The notes: generated by a model not told the origin, from the sequence alone. Positions 43,268 to 52,159 are shown, counted from the stretch's first letter. The stretch: 64,000 nucleotides of DNA from Asanoa hainanensis (GCF_900188485.1 NZ_FZPH01000008.1:62001-126000); one strand, 5' to 3'. Program-made: numbers and translations.

Positions 43268-44395
43268 ATGCGGATTCTGGTCTGTCCCGACAAGTTCGCC
43301 GGCACGATCTCGGCCCCGGCGGTGGCCGAGGCGGTCGCCGCGGGCTGGCGGGAGCACGCACCCGGCGACGAGCTCACCCTGCGGCCACTCTCCGACGGGG
43401 GGCCGGGCTTCGTCGAGGTGCTCGCCGTTCCCGTCAACGGCACCAGGATCCCGGTGCGCACCACCGACCCGCTCGGCCGCCCGGTCGACGCCGAGGTGCT
43501 GCTGACCCCCGACCGGGCGACCGCGTATGTGGAGAGCGCCCAGGCCTGCGGCCTGCACCTGCTGAAAAGCGACGAACGGGACCCCAAGGCCACCACGTCG
43601 TACGGGCTGGGCGTGCTGGTCCTGGCCGCGGTCGAGGCCGGGGCCCGGACCGTGGTCATCGGCCTGGGCGGCTCGGCGACCAACGACGCCGGCGCCGGCA
43701 TGCTGGCCGCGCTGGGTGCCGCGCCGCTGGACGAGCACGGTGCCGCGCTGCCCTACGGCGGCGCCGCGCTGGCCCACGCGGCCGGGCTCGGCGGCCTCCC
43801 GATGACGCGCGGCGCCACCCTCGTCGCGGCCACCGACGTCGACAACCCGCTCACCGGCCTGCACGGCGCGTCCAGCGTCTACGGGCCGCAGAAGGGCGCC
43901 GACCGCGCCGACGTCCTGCTGCTGGACGCCGCGCTGGAGCGGTTCGCCGGCGTACTCGTGAAGGCCCTTCCGACCTGCCCACCGGATGTCGCGGCGCTCC
44001 CGGGCGCGGGTGCCGCCGGTGGCCTCGGCGCCGCCGTCCTCGCGCTCGGCGGACGCTGCGAATCGGGCATCGGGCTCGTCACGGGGATGATCGGGCTGGA
44101 AGCGGCCCTCGACGCCGCCGACCTGGTGATCACGGGGGAGGGCTCGTTCGACCACCAGTCGCTGCGCGGCAAGGTGGTCGCCGGGGTGGCCGGCGGCGCC
44201 CGGGACCGCGGCGTGCCCTGCGTGGTGCTGGCCGGCCGGGTCAGCACCGGCCGCCGGGAGGCCGCCAACGCGGGTGTGACCGAGACCTACAGCCTGGTGG
44301 ACCACTTCGGCGACGAGGCGCGAGCGCTCGCTGAACCCGCCGCTGGCCTGCGTGAACTGGCGCGTCGACTCGCGGGTCAGTGGTCACGGCAGTGA
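43268..44395 (+). CDS. Glycerate kinase (GlxK family)
   Basis: A 375-residue kinase phosphorylating glycerate. It opens MRILVCPDKFAGTISAPAVA; LRPLSDGGPGFVEVLA, VIGLGGSATNDAGAGMLAAL and VITGEGSFDHQSLRGKVV are family hallmarks. The orthologue in M. tuberculosis (Rv2205c, from memory) likewise neighbours the ErpA-like and AdoK genes. Start at ATG 43268; an earlier GTG at 43241 is possible. The gap to divergent nadA is short. Confidence 0.92.
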   Translation: MRILVCPDKFAGTISAPAVAEAVAAGWREHAPGDELTLRPLSDGGPGFVEVLAVPVNGTRIPVRTTDPLGRPVDAEVLLTPDRATAYVESAQACGLHLLKSDERDPKATTSYGLGVLVLAAVEAGARTVVIGLGGSATNDAGAGMLAALGAAPLDEHGAALPYGGAALAHAAGLGGLPMTRGATLVAATDVDNPLTGLHGASSVYGPQKGADRADVLLLDAALERFAGVLVKALPTCPPDVAALPGAGAAGGLGAAVLALGGRCESGIGLVTGMIGLEAALDAADLVITGEGSFDHQSLRGKVVAGVAGGARDRGVPCVVLAGRVSTGRREAANAGVTETYSLVDHFGDEARALAEPAAGLRELARRLAGQWSRQ

Positions 44396-44543
44396 CATTG
44401 GCCTCACCAGGCCCGAGAACGGCGACAGGGGTAGAATTTGCTGGCGACCCTGATGGGGAATGCCCGGCCGACGGGCTAGCGTTGGCCCGAGAGACCACGT
44501 TGGTCCCAGGGGCCGGCGATCGCAGCGAGCAGGGAGATCCCAC

Positions 44544-44909
44544 GTGACCACTTCAGCGCAGACCGGGTCGGCCGAGACCGCGGCTACGACCGTTGTCCTC
44601 ACCGACGTCGCGGCGGTGAAGGTGAAGGCCCTGATCGAGCAGGAAGGCCGCGACGACCTGCGGCTCCGCGTGGCCGTCCAGCCGGGTGGCTGCTCGGGCC
44701 TGCGTTACCAGCTCTTCTTCGACGAGCGCTCGCTTGACGGCGACATCGTCAACGCCTTCGGCGGCGTCGAGGTCGTCATCGACCGGATGAGCGCCCCCTA
44801 CCTGACCGGCGCGACGATCGACTTCGCGGACCGGATCGACGCCCAGGGCTTCACGATCGACAACCCCAACGCGCAGAACTCCTGCGCCTGCGGCGACTCG
44901 TTCCACTAA
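44544..44909 (+). CDS. erpA: Iron-sulfur cluster insertion protein, ErpA/HesB family
   Basis: A 121-residue A-type Fe-S carrier. The three ligand cysteines are in QPGGCSGLRYQLFFD and NSCACGDSFH. It delivers clusters to apoproteins, possibly including NadA (42030-43199) and the Rieske protein (53763-54899). GTG start with an AGGGAG site. TAGAAT at 44432-44437 is a possible -10 element but has no clear -35. Confidence 0.94.
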   Translation: MTTSAQTGSAETAATTVVLTDVAAVKVKALIEQEGRDDLRLRVAVQPGGCSGLRYQLFFDERSLDGDIVNAFGGVEVVIDRMSAPYLTGATIDFADRIDAQGFTIDNPNAQNSCACGDSFH

Positions 44910-44943
44910 GCCGCACGCTGAGCAAGCCGCAACATAGCTGTTT

Positions 44944-44981
44944 GACGAACGGGGCCGCCTCCTCCGGCGGTCCCGTTCGTC
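44944..44981. terminator. Terminator after erpA
   Basis: GACGAACGGG (44944-44953) pairs with CCCGTTCGTC (44972-44981); an inner CCGCC/GGCGG stem closes the loop, giving a 15-bp imperfect hairpin followed by GTGTCT. Confidence 0.85.
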
Positions 44982-45059
44982 GTGTCTGACCGGCCGGTAA
45001 GCTACCCCGCGCACCGCAGCCCGGTGTGCCCATCTGTCCACCGACCCCCGAGGGCCGAC

Positions 45060-46037
45060 ATGAAGATCGCCGTTAGCGGCTCGATCGCCACCGACCACCT
45101 GATGCACTTCCCCGGTCGGTTCGCCGACCAGCTGATCGCCGACCAGCTCCACAAGGTCTCGCTCTCGTTCCTGATCGACGACCTGGTGGTCCGGCGCGGC
45201 GGGGTGGCCGCCAACATCGCCTTCGGGATGGCCCGGCTCGGGCTGCGACCGGTGCTGATCGGCGCCGTCGGCACGGACTTCGACGACTACCGGTCCTGGC
45301 TCGAGCGCCACGGCGTCGACTGCGACTCGGTGCACGTCTCCGAGGTGCTGCACACCGCGCGCTTCGTCTGCACCACCGACGAGGACATGTGCCAGATCGC
45401 CTCGTTCTACGCGGGTGCGATGAGCGAGGCCCGCAACATCGAGCTCGCCCCGGCCAACGACCGGGTGGGCGGCTTCGACCTGGTCCTGATCAGCGCCGAC
45501 GACCCGCAGGGCATGGTGCGCCACTCGCAGGAGTGCCGGGACCGCGGCTACCGCTTCGCGGCCGACCCGTCGCAGCAGCTCGCCCGGATGGACGGCGACG
45601 ACATCGTCTCGCTCATCGACGGCGCCGCCTACCTGCTCACCAACGACTACGAGAAGTCGCTGCTGGAGAGCAAGACCGGCCTGTCCGACGCCGAGGTGCT
45701 CGACAAGGTCGCGATCCGGGTGACCACGCTGGGCAAGAACGGCGTCGAGATCACCGGCAAGGACATCGAGCGCATCCACGTGCCGATCGCCGCCGACGTG
45801 CAGCCGATCGACCCGACCGGCGTCGGCGACGGCTTCCGCGCCGGCTTCTTCGCCGGCCTGTCGTGGGGCCTCGGCCTCGAGCGCTCCGCCCAGATCGGCT
45901 CGCTGCTCGCCGGGCTCGTCCTCGAGGGCGCCGGCGGCCAGGAGTACGACCTGCGCGCCGACACCTTCCTCAAGCGGCTCGGCGACTCGTACGGGCAGGA
46001 AGCGGCCGACGAGGTGCGGCCGCACCTGAAGGGGTGA
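45060..46037 (+). CDS. adoK: PfkB family sugar/nucleoside kinase (AdoK/CbhK-like)
   Basis: A 325-residue ribokinase-fold enzyme. It opens MKIAVSGSIATDHLMHFPGR; RRGGVAANIAFGMARLG is PfkB motif 1 and DPTGVGDGFRAGFFAGLSWG motif 2 with the catalytic aspartate. The start of the protein and its place near ctaC match M. tuberculosis AdoK, an adenosine kinase, and streptomycete CbhK; the substrate here is inferred from that. ATG 45060 is used because similarity begins there. Confidence 0.88.
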   Translation: MKIAVSGSIATDHLMHFPGRFADQLIADQLHKVSLSFLIDDLVVRRGGVAANIAFGMARLGLRPVLIGAVGTDFDDYRSWLERHGVDCDSVHVSEVLHTARFVCTTDEDMCQIASFYAGAMSEARNIELAPANDRVGGFDLVLISADDPQGMVRHSQECRDRGYRFAADPSQQLARMDGDDIVSLIDGAAYLLTNDYEKSLLESKTGLSDAEVLDKVAIRVTTLGKNGVEITGKDIERIHVPIAADVQPIDPTGVGDGFRAGFFAGLSWGLGLERSAQIGSLLAGLVLEGAGGQEYDLRADTFLKRLGDSYGQEAADEVRPHLKG

Positions 46038-46540
46038 CTCCCCGCCTGGTCGTCTTCGCCGGCCTGCCCGGGGTCGGCAAGAGCACCCTGGCCGCCCGGG
46101 TGGGCACGGCGCTGGCCGCGCCCGTGCTGACCGTCGACCACGTCGACCGCGTGCTGCGCGCCCACGACGTGGTCGAGCCGGCGCCGGGCGTCACCGCGTA
46201 CGACGTGGTCGCCGCGCTGGCCGAGGCCCAGCTCGCGATGGGGCTGACCGTCGTGGTCGACGCCGTCAACGCGGTCGCCGCGGCCCGCGCGACCTGGCCG
46301 GCCCTGTGCGAACGCAGCGGGGCGGCGCTGCGCGTGGTCGAGGTCTGGTGCAACGACATGACCGAGCACCGGCGCCGGGTCGAGACGCGCCACGCCGCCG
46401 CGCCCGACGGCCACCCGACGTGGGAGCAGACGGTGCTGCGGATGGCCGAGTACGAGCCGTACATCGGCCGCCGCCTGGTCGTCGACACGGCGATCGCCGG
46501 GGACCCGCTGCCGGGCACCCTCTCCTGGATCAACGACTAG
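46034..46540 (+). CDS. Small P-loop kinase/AAA-type protein
   Basis: A 168-residue P-loop protein: VVFAGLPGVGKSTLAARVGT near the start, DHVDRVLRAHDV as likely substrate loop, TVVVDAVNAVAAARATW as Walker B-like segment and lid arginines in EHRRRVETRH. It resembles gluconate/shikimate-kinase-like proteins annotated as AAA family ATPase. The GTG start overlaps the adoK stop (GTGA), so the two are co-translated. The substrate cannot be told. Confidence 0.82.
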   Translation: MTPRLVVFAGLPGVGKSTLAARVGTALAAPVLTVDHVDRVLRAHDVVEPAPGVTAYDVVAALAEAQLAMGLTVVVDAVNAVAAARATWPALCERSGAALRVVEVWCNDMTEHRRRVETRHAAAPDGHPTWEQTVLRMAEYEPYIGRRLVVDTAIAGDPLPGTLSWIND

Positions 46541-46548
46541 GGCGCGGC

Positions 46549-46764
46549 TCAGACATCGCGCCGCACGTCGAACGCGTGCGTTTCCGGGGAGCCCAGGTAG
46601 TGCTGGCCGCGCATCCGGCACCAGGCCGGGATGTCGGTCGCCGCGGCCGGGTCGTCGGCCAGCACCCGCAGCGTCGCGCCGACCGGTAGTTCCGGAAGGC
46701 GCCGGGCCAGCGCGATGACCGGCAGCGGGCAGCGCTGGCCCCGGCAGTCGAGGATCTCGGTCAC
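46549..46764 (-). CDS. TusA-family sulfur carrier protein
   Basis: A 71-residue SirA/TusA fold protein with the CPxP motif in LDCRGQRCPLPVIALARRL. It accepts persulfide sulfur from a cysteine desulfurase. Its GTG start overlaps the stop of the adjacent desulfurase gene (GTGA), a strong sign that the two proteins are partners. Confidence 0.9.
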   Translation of the reverse strand: MTEILDCRGQRCPLPVIALARRLPELPVGATLRVLADDPAAATDIPAWCRMRGQHYLGSPETHAFDVRRDV

Positions 46765-47900
46765 AGGTCCACCACCCCCGCCTCGGCGCGCAGGTCCGCC
46801 ACGATGCCGGGCAGCTCCGCCAGGAAGCGGTCGACGTCGGCCTCCGTGCTGTCGCGGTGCAGCGAGACCCGCACGTTGCCGTGCGACAGCACGCCCATCG
46901 CGACCAGCACGTGGCTCGGCGTCAGCGTCGACGACGTGCACGACGAGCCGGACGAGACCGCGAACCCGCGCCGGTCCAGCGCGTGCAGCAGCGCCTCGCC
47001 GTCGACGTAGAGGCACGAGAACGTCACCAGGTGCGGCAGCCGGTCGGCCGGGTCGCCGACGACCTCGACGTCGGGTACGGTCGCGGCCACCGTCGCGCGG
47101 ATCCGGTCGACCAGCACGCGGTGCCGCTCGGCTAGCGCCGCGGCCTCCGCCTGGGCCGCTCGCAGGGACGCCGCGGCCGCCACGATCGCCGGCAGGTCGG
47201 TGGACCGGTCGGTGCGCTCCTCGGACGGGCCGGTCTGGACGAAGCGGGTGCCCTTGCGCACCACCAACAGCCCGACTCCGGGTGGTCCGCCCCATTTGTG
47301 GGCACTGGCCGTGAGCAAAGACCAGCCGAACGGCAACGGCACGCGTCCGACCGACTGCGCAGCGTCCACATAGAGCGGCACGCCGTGCTGCGCGCAGGCC
47401 TCGCCGGCCGCCTCGACCGGCTGCACCGTGCCGACCTCGTGGCTGGCGCTGATCAGCGCGGCCAACGCGGTGCCGGGCTGCGCGGCCGCGTCAGCGAACG
47501 CCGCCAGGTCGACCCGGCCGAGCCGGTCCACACCCACCTCATGGGCCGTGCCACCAGCCGCGACGTGCCGTTCCGCGGCGTGCAGGACGGCCGAGTGCTC
47601 GATCGCCGAGTGCACGAGCCCGCGGCCGACGCGTTCCCGGGCGGCGAGCGCGCCGAGCACGGCCGCGTGCGCCGCCGCCGTGCCGCCCGCGGTGAACGAC
47701 AGCTCGTCCGGACGCACCCCGAGCACCTCGGCGGTCGCGCCGCGGGCGGCGTCCAGCAGCTGCCGGGCCCGCCGCGCTCGTGAGTAGAGCCGGGCCGGAT
47801 CGGCCCAGCCGTCGTCCAGCGCCGCGGCCAGTGCCTGCCTGGCCGCCGGGTGCAGCGGAGCGGCGCTCGCGGTGTCGAAATAGGCTTCGGAAACCCCCAC
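46761..47900 (-). CDS. Cysteine desulfurase (class V aminotransferase)
   Basis: A 379-residue PLP enzyme that mobilises sulfur from cysteine. The PLP lysine is in LTASAHKWGGPPGVGLLV, and the active cysteine loop is FAVSSGSSCTSSTLTPSHVL; IEHSAVLHAAERH and LYVDAAQSVGRVPLPFGW are further family motifs. It is coupled to the TusA-like gene. GTG 47900 (MGVSEAYFDTASAAPLHP) is used; TTG 47906 is also in frame. Likely a sulfur relay for tRNA thiolation or cofactor synthesis rather than the main SUF pathway. Confidence 0.88.
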   Translation of the reverse strand: MGVSEAYFDTASAAPLHPAARQALAAALDDGWADPARLYSRARRARQLLDAARGATAEVLGVRPDELSFTAGGTAAAHAAVLGALAARERVGRGLVHSAIEHSAVLHAAERHVAAGGTAHEVGVDRLGRVDLAAFADAAAQPGTALAALISASHEVGTVQPVEAAGEACAQHGVPLYVDAAQSVGRVPLPFGWSLLTASAHKWGGPPGVGLLVVRKGTRFVQTGPSEERTDRSTDLPAIVAAAASLRAAQAEAAALAERHRVLVDRIRATVAATVPDVEVVGDPADRLPHLVTFSCLYVDGEALLHALDRRGFAVSSGSSCTSSTLTPSHVLVAMGVLSHGNVRVSLHRDSTEADVDRFLAELPGIVADLRAEAGVVDL

Positions 47901-48012
47901 GATCAAACGTTATCCCCGGACGGCGCGCCGACCCCCGGAGCGGTGTGACGACCTTGGTCGAGTAATGTGCGACCGTCGGTGACGGCAGGTGCGAGAGGGG
48001 CAGGACCACAAC

Positions 48013-48936
48013 GTGTCCGCAGTGCGTTCGAAAGCGCGGTCGACGGCCGTCCGGTTGGCCGGTGTCGGCGTCGGCGGTGCGCTGCTGTTGCTGCTCTCCG
48101 GTTGCGACGTCGGCAGTCACGTCGACGGCTTCGGGTGGCCGCAGAACGGCATCACCGAGCAGTCCAAGCGGATGTACGACCTCTGGATCGGGTCGACCGT
48201 CGCCGCTCTGATCGTCGGCGTGTTCGTCTGGGCGCTGATCTTCTGGTGCGTCATCCGCTACCGCAAGCGGGGCGACAAGCTGCCGGTGCAGACCCGCTTC
48301 AACATGCCGATGGAGTTCCTCTACACCATCGCGCCGGTGCTGGTCGTCTCCGTGCTGTTCTACTACACGGCGATCGTGCAGACCGACGTCGACAAGACCA
48401 CCGCGAACCCGGCCGTGACCGTCGAGGTCGAGGCGTTCAAGTGGAACTGGCAGTTCAACTACCAGTCCGGCCCGACCGAGGGTGGCCGGGTCGGCGAGAC
48501 GGTCACGTCCACGCTGGGCACCACCGAGATCATCCCGATCCTCGTGCTGCCGACCGGTCGCACGATCCGGTTCGAGGAGACCAGCCGCGACGTCATCCAC
48601 TCGTTCTGGGTGCCGGAGCTCCTGTTCAAGCGCGACGTCTTCCCGGGCAACGTGCGCAACGTCTTCGAGGTCACCATCGACCAGGAGGGCGCGTACGTCG
48701 GCCGCTGCGCCGAGCTGTGCGGCACGTACCACTCGATGATGAACTTCGAGCTGCGCGCCGTCTCGGGCGACAAGTACGACCAGTTCCTGGCCGCGAAGCA
48801 GGCCGGGCAGACGACGCAGCAGGCGCTCGAGACGATCGGTGAGGACCCGCTGGCGTCGACCACGTCACCGTTCCCGACGCGGCGTGACCTCTCGAACTTC
48901 AACCCGGGCGGCACCGCCGCCGGCACGGGCAACTGA
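48013..48936 (+). CDS. ctaC: Cytochrome c oxidase subunit II
   Basis: A 307-residue aa3 oxidase subunit that receives electrons at CuA. The N-terminus is a lipoprotein-type signal (GALLLLLSGCDVG, lipobox LSGC). Two membrane helices (about 58-80 and 105-125) precede a cupredoxin domain with the CuA site RCAELCGTYHSMMNF and the invariant VEVEAFKWNWQFNY. GTG start. ctaF follows after ten bases; no ctaD lies beside it. Confidence 0.96.
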   Translation: MSAVRSKARSTAVRLAGVGVGGALLLLLSGCDVGSHVDGFGWPQNGITEQSKRMYDLWIGSTVAALIVGVFVWALIFWCVIRYRKRGDKLPVQTRFNMPMEFLYTIAPVLVVSVLFYYTAIVQTDVDKTTANPAVTVEVEAFKWNWQFNYQSGPTEGGRVGETVTSTLGTTEIIPILVLPTGRTIRFEETSRDVIHSFWVPELLFKRDVFPGNVRNVFEVTIDQEGAYVGRCAELCGTYHSMMNFELRAVSGDKYDQFLAAKQAGQTTQQALETIGEDPLASTTSPFPTRRDLSNFNPGGTAAGTGN

Positions 48937-48946
48937 AAGGCCGGCC

Positions 48947-49372
48947 ATGCGCACCGAATGGAAACTGTTCAGCGTCATCTCCGCCTTCCTGTTCGTCGCC
49001 ACGTTCGTCTACGCCTTCTGGACCAACGCGCAGACCCAGGGCATCGACTGGGTCGGCACGGTCGCCCTCGCGCTGAGCTTCCTGCTCACCACGATGTGCG
49101 GCGGCTTCTTCTGGTTCGTCAGCCGACGCATCGAGCCGCGCCCGGAAGACCGCTCGGACGGCGAGATCGCCGACGGTGCGGGTGAGATCGGCTTCTTCAG
49201 CCCGGGCAGCTACTGGCCGTTCGGCATCGCCCTGGCCGCCACGATCGCGGGCCTCGGCCTGGTGTTCTGGCAGGTCTGGCTGCTGGCCATCGGCCTGGTC
49301 TGCGTCGTCCTCGCCGCCTGCGGCCTGCTCTTCGAGTACTACACCGGCACCCGCCGCACCGCCGAACACTGA
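48947..49372 (+). CDS. ctaF: Cytochrome c oxidase subunit IV (actinobacterial)
   Basis: A 141-residue membrane protein with four hydrophobic helices, beginning MRTEWKLFSVISAFLFVATF and containing SRRIEPRPEDRSDGEIADGA and GEIGFFSPGSYWPFGIALA, hallmarks of the actinobacterial subunit IV. It stabilises the oxidase in the bcc-aa3 supercomplex. Ten bases downstream of ctaC, one operon. Confidence 0.94.
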   Translation: MRTEWKLFSVISAFLFVATFVYAFWTNAQTQGIDWVGTVALALSFLLTTMCGGFFWFVSRRIEPRPEDRSDGEIADGAGEIGFFSPGSYWPFGIALAATIAGLGLVFWQVWLLAIGLVCVVLAACGLLFEYYTGTRRTAEH

Positions 49373-49391
49373 TAACTTTTTCTTCGCGTAG

Positions 49392-49418
49392 GGCCGGCCC
49401 GGTTCGTCCGGGTCGGCC
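49392..49418 (+). terminator. Rho-independent terminator after ctaF
   Basis: GGCCGGCCCGG, loop TTCGT, CCGGGTCGGCC: an 11-bp stem with one G-T wobble, followed by TTATTTTTTG. One of the few classical T-run terminators in the window. Confidence 0.9.
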
Positions 49419-49518
49419 TTATTTTTTGCCCGGGTTCGCGATGGTCCGGACCGTTGCTCCCGCCGGGGACCGCTCCGCTTCGCTCCGCTGCCAGGCCCGC
49501 GCTGGGTCGCGCCCACGA

Positions 49519-49566
49519 GATCTAGGTAAGGGATTGCTGCTGGAGCAGCACCCGTTTACCCAGATC
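49519..49566. repeat. Imperfect inverted repeat of 48 bases (possible structured RNA or cruciform)
   Basis: GATCT-A-GGTAA (49519-49529) pairs with TTACC-C-AGATC (49556-49566), and an inner TGCTGCT-GG-AGCAGCA hairpin (49535-49550) closes it. It is separate from both neighbouring terminators and has no T-run. The role is unknown. Confidence 0.5.
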
Positions 49567-49652
49567 CGCGCCGCGTCGGCGCGTCGGCGAGCGACGCGCC
49601 GAAACGCGGCGCGCTGCCGGTCGGCGTGGTGCGGCGATTGCGCGCAAGCGCG

Positions 49653-49681
49653 AACGAGGCCGCCCGTAGGGCGGCCTCGTT
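49653..49681 (-). terminator. Terminator after trpD
   Basis: AACGAGGCCGCCC, loop GTA, GGGCGGCCTCGTT: a perfect 13-bp stem, 15 bases past the trpD stop on the minus strand. Confidence 0.85.
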
Positions 49682-49696
49682 GCGTTGGATCTCGGG

Positions 49697-50758
49697 TTAC
49701 AGACCGTCGGCCTTAGCGGCTTGGGCGACCGTTACCCAGCGGTCCAGGAGGGCTGCTGCGGCGCCGCTGTCTACGGCGTTGGCGGCGCGTTCGTACGCCG
49801 TGCTCAGGGCCGGTAGGAGGTCGTCCGTGCCGCCTGCGTGGGCTACCAGGGCCGCTGCGGCGTTGACCAGGGTGGCGTCGCGGACCGGGCCGGTCTCGCC
49901 GGCCAGGACGCGGCGGGCCGCGTCGGCGTTGAAGGTCGCGTCGCCGCCGCGTAGGTCGCCCGGTGCCGAGCGGGGGAGGCCCAGGTCGACCGTGTCGAGG
50001 CGGGTCTCGCGGACCGCCCCGGAATGGGCCAGCCAGACCCGGGTCGGCGCGGCCGTGCTGATCTCGTCGAGGCCGTCCTCGCCGCGGACCACGAGCACCG
50101 AGTCGCCGCGGCCCGCGAACACCGCGGCCATCACCGGCGCCATGCGCTCGTCGAAGCAGCCGACCAGGCCGGAGCGGGGGCGCGCCGGGTTGCTCAGCGG
50201 GCCGAGGAAGTTGAAGGCGGTCGGCACGCCGATCTCGCGCCTGGTCGGGCCGGCGTGCCGCATGCCCGGGTGGAACCGGGCGGCGAAGCAGAAGCCGATG
50301 CCCGCCTCTTCGACGGTGCGGGCCACGCCGGCCGGGCCGAGCTCCAGCGGGATGCCGAAGTGCTCCAGCAGGTCGGCGGTGCCGCACAGCGACGACGCCG
50401 CGCGGTTGCCGTGCTTGACCACCCGCACGCCGCACGCGGCGACCACCATCGCCGCCATCGTCGAGATGTTGACCGTGTGCGCGCGGTCGCCGCCGGTGCC
50501 CACCACGTCCACCGCGTCGGCGCGGACGGACTCGGGCAGGTCGACCGTGACCGCCGCGGTGAGCATCGCCTCGACCAGGCCGCCGAGCTCGGCCGGGGTC
50601 TCGCCCTTGGCCCGCAGCGCCATCATGAACGCGGCGATCTGGGCGGGCGTGGCCGAGCCGGCCATGATCTCGCCCATCGCCCAGGCCGTGTCGGGCGTGG
50701 CGAGGTCCTCGTCGCGCAGCAGCGCGGCGAGCAGGTTGGGCCAGGTCCGATCGCCCAT
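49697..50758 (-). CDS. trpD: Anthranilate phosphoribosyltransferase
   Basis: A 353-residue enzyme of tryptophan biosynthesis, joining anthranilate and PRPP. The PRPP-binding loop is [40 protein letters not shown] and [18 protein letters not shown] are family signatures. GGGAGG precedes the ATG. No other trp gene is present; its place beside ctaE and qcr matches M. tuberculosis Rv2192c as I recall. Confidence 0.96.
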   Translation of the reverse strand: MGDRTWPNLLAALLRDEDLATPDTAWAMGEIMAGSATPAQIAAFMMALRAKGETPAELGGLVEAMLTAAVTVDLPESVRADAVDVVGTGGDRAHTVNISTMAAMVVAACGVRVVKHGNRAASSLCGTADLLEHFGIPLELGPAGVARTVEEAGIGFCFAARFHPGMRHAGPTRREIGVPTAFNFLGPLSNPARPRSGLVGCFDERMAPVMAAVFAGRGDSVLVVRGEDGLDEISTAAPTRVWLAHSGAVRETRLDTVDLGLPRSAPGDLRGGDATFNADAARRVLAGETGPVRDATLVNAAAALVAHAGGTDDLLPALSTAYERAANAVDSGAAAALLDRWVTVAQAAKADGL

Positions 50759-50797
50759 GCCGGGCCTCCCGTGTCGGGCCGGAGGTGTGGGGGGAAC

Positions 50798-51214
50798 TCA
50801 GGCGGTGGTGACCGGCCCGCCGGAGGCGTACGAGCGGAGCATGGCCGCGACGGTGCGGCCGGTCTCGATCGGGTCGAGCGGGAACATCAGGGTGCCCTCG
50901 ACCTGGGCGTAGGCGGCCAGCCAGCGATCCGCGGCCCGGGCCAGCACCAGGCAGACCGGCGGCGCGGCGTTGGGGCGGTCGTCCTTGATCTGCCGGGCCA
51001 GGCCCAGGCCACCGGCCGGGGTCGCCTCGCCGTCGAGCAGCATCAGGTCGATCTCGTAGTCGTCGACCAGGCGTACGCAGGCGTCGTAGTCGTCGGCCTC
51101 GACGAACTCGACCTGGAGGTCGGCGGCCGGTCGGGTGCCCACGGCCAGGCGCATCCGGTCGCGCACCTTCGGGTCGTCGCTGTAGAGCAGGACGGTGTAC
51201 GTGCGGTCGGTCAT
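50798..51214 (-). CDS. Response-regulator receiver-like protein
   Basis: A 138-residue single-domain protein with a CheY-like pattern: TVLLYSDDPKVRDRMR supplies the acidic pair Asp13-Asp14, and LMLLDGEATPAGGLGLA the phosphoacceptor Asp61. The usual conserved lysine is missing; the equivalent position reads GTLMFPLDP. It may be an atypical receiver that is not phosphorylated. Lies between trpD and ctaG, same strand. Confidence 0.8.
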   Translation of the reverse strand: MTDRTYTVLLYSDDPKVRDRMRLAVGTRPAADLQVEFVEADDYDACVRLVDDYEIDLMLLDGEATPAGGLGLARQIKDDRPNAAPPVCLVLARAADRWLAAYAQVEGTLMFPLDPIETGRTVAAMLRSYASGGPVTTA

Positions 51215-51232
51215 CGAAAGGCTCCCACGTCG

Positions 51233-52159
51233 TTAGTCGTGCGCCGCCGATCGTACCGTCGCATCGTTTTGATCTTGAGCCCGCTCCCGGGCCTCCTGCC
51301 GGTCGAGCTCGCGGTCGATCCGGCGGGCCTCCCGCTCGGAGGCACGAATCCACTGCACCACCAGCACCGCGATCATCGTCACACTGACGAACTCGCCGCC
51401 CGCCCAGAGGATGCCGCCGGCCGCCCGCTGGTCGTCGAACGGGTTGGCCCAGGCCAGGTGCAGCGACGGGTACCAGTCGCCGCCCAGCAGCGTCTTGCTC
51501 TGCATGATGGTCAGCCCCAGCACCGTGTGGAACGGCACGGAGAGCAGCATCAGCAGGGCCCGGGCCGGGTACGGCCAGCGGCCGGGCAGCGGGTCCAGGC
51601 CGAGCAGCGGCCAGAAGAACAGGCAGCCGACCAGGATGAAGTGCGCGTGGGTGAGCTCGTGCAGCCACTCGTGCCGCAGGGTCTGCTCGTAGAGGCCGGT
51701 GAAGTAGAGCGCGAACGGCGTGGCCACGAACAGGCCGAACGCCACCAGCGGGAACGTGAGGACCTTCGCCACGTGGCTGTGCACCACGGCGAGCAGGCGG
51801 CTGCGGGGCGCTCCCTGGAGCGTACGCAGGGCCAGCGTCATCGGGGCGCCGAGCGCGAGGAAGATCGGCGCGCCCATGGACAACACCATGTGTTGCACCA
51901 TGTGGACCGAGAGCAACGTCGTGTCGTACGCGTGCAGGCCACTGACCGTAACCGAGGCGATACCGCCGAGGCCCGGGAAGAGGAACAGCAGCGTGCGGGA
52001 GAGCGGCCAGCTGTCGCCGCGTGCGCGCAGCCGGTGCACGCCGTACAGGTAGAGGCCGGCCGCCACGACGAGGAGCACCGTCAGCCAGCTGTCGAGCTGG
52101 ATCTCGGTGAACACCGACGCGATGGTGAACGGCGGGGGCGTCGCTTCTGCCAGGACCAC
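51233..52159 (-). CDS. ctaG: Cytochrome c oxidase assembly protein CtaG (caa3 type)
   Basis: A 308-residue membrane protein with seven to eight helices. HMVQHMVLSMGAPIFLALGA and LHELTHAHFILVGCLFFWPL hold the conserved histidines, and WGGEFVSV-like AGGEFVSVTMIAVL is near the end. It assists oxidase copper-centre assembly. Divergent from ctaE across about 103 bases. GTG start. Confidence 0.92.
   Translation of the reverse strand: MVLAEATPPPFTIASVFTEIQLDSWLTVLLVVAAGLYLYGVHRLRARGDSWPLSRTLLFLFPGLGGIASVTVSGLHAYDTTLLSVHMVQHMVLSMGAPIFLALGAPMTLALRTLQGAPRSRLLAVVHSHVAKVLTFPLVAFGLFVATPFALYFTGLYEQTLRHEWLHELTHAHFILVGCLFFWPLLGLDPLPGRWPYPARALLMLLSVPFHTVLGLTIMQSKTLLGGDWYPSLHLAWANPFDDQRAAGGILWAGGEFVSVTMIAVLVVQWIRASEREARRIDRELDRQEARERAQDQNDATVRSAAHD

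Larger units (their letters stand above)
49373..49696. other. Intergenic region of 324 bases between ctaF and trpD
   Basis: Holds two convergent-gene terminators (49392-49418 and 49653-49681) and a long imperfect inverted repeat (49519-49566). The rest is GC-rich with short CGCTCCG and GCGCG repeats. No protein-coding gene is supported. Confidence 0.7.

Noticed and set aside
47901-49400. Missing cytochrome oxidase subunit I (ctaD) next to ctaC
   Set aside because: I looked for it between ctaC and qcrB and found none, but in M. tuberculosis ctaD also lies elsewhere, so absence here is not evidence of loss.
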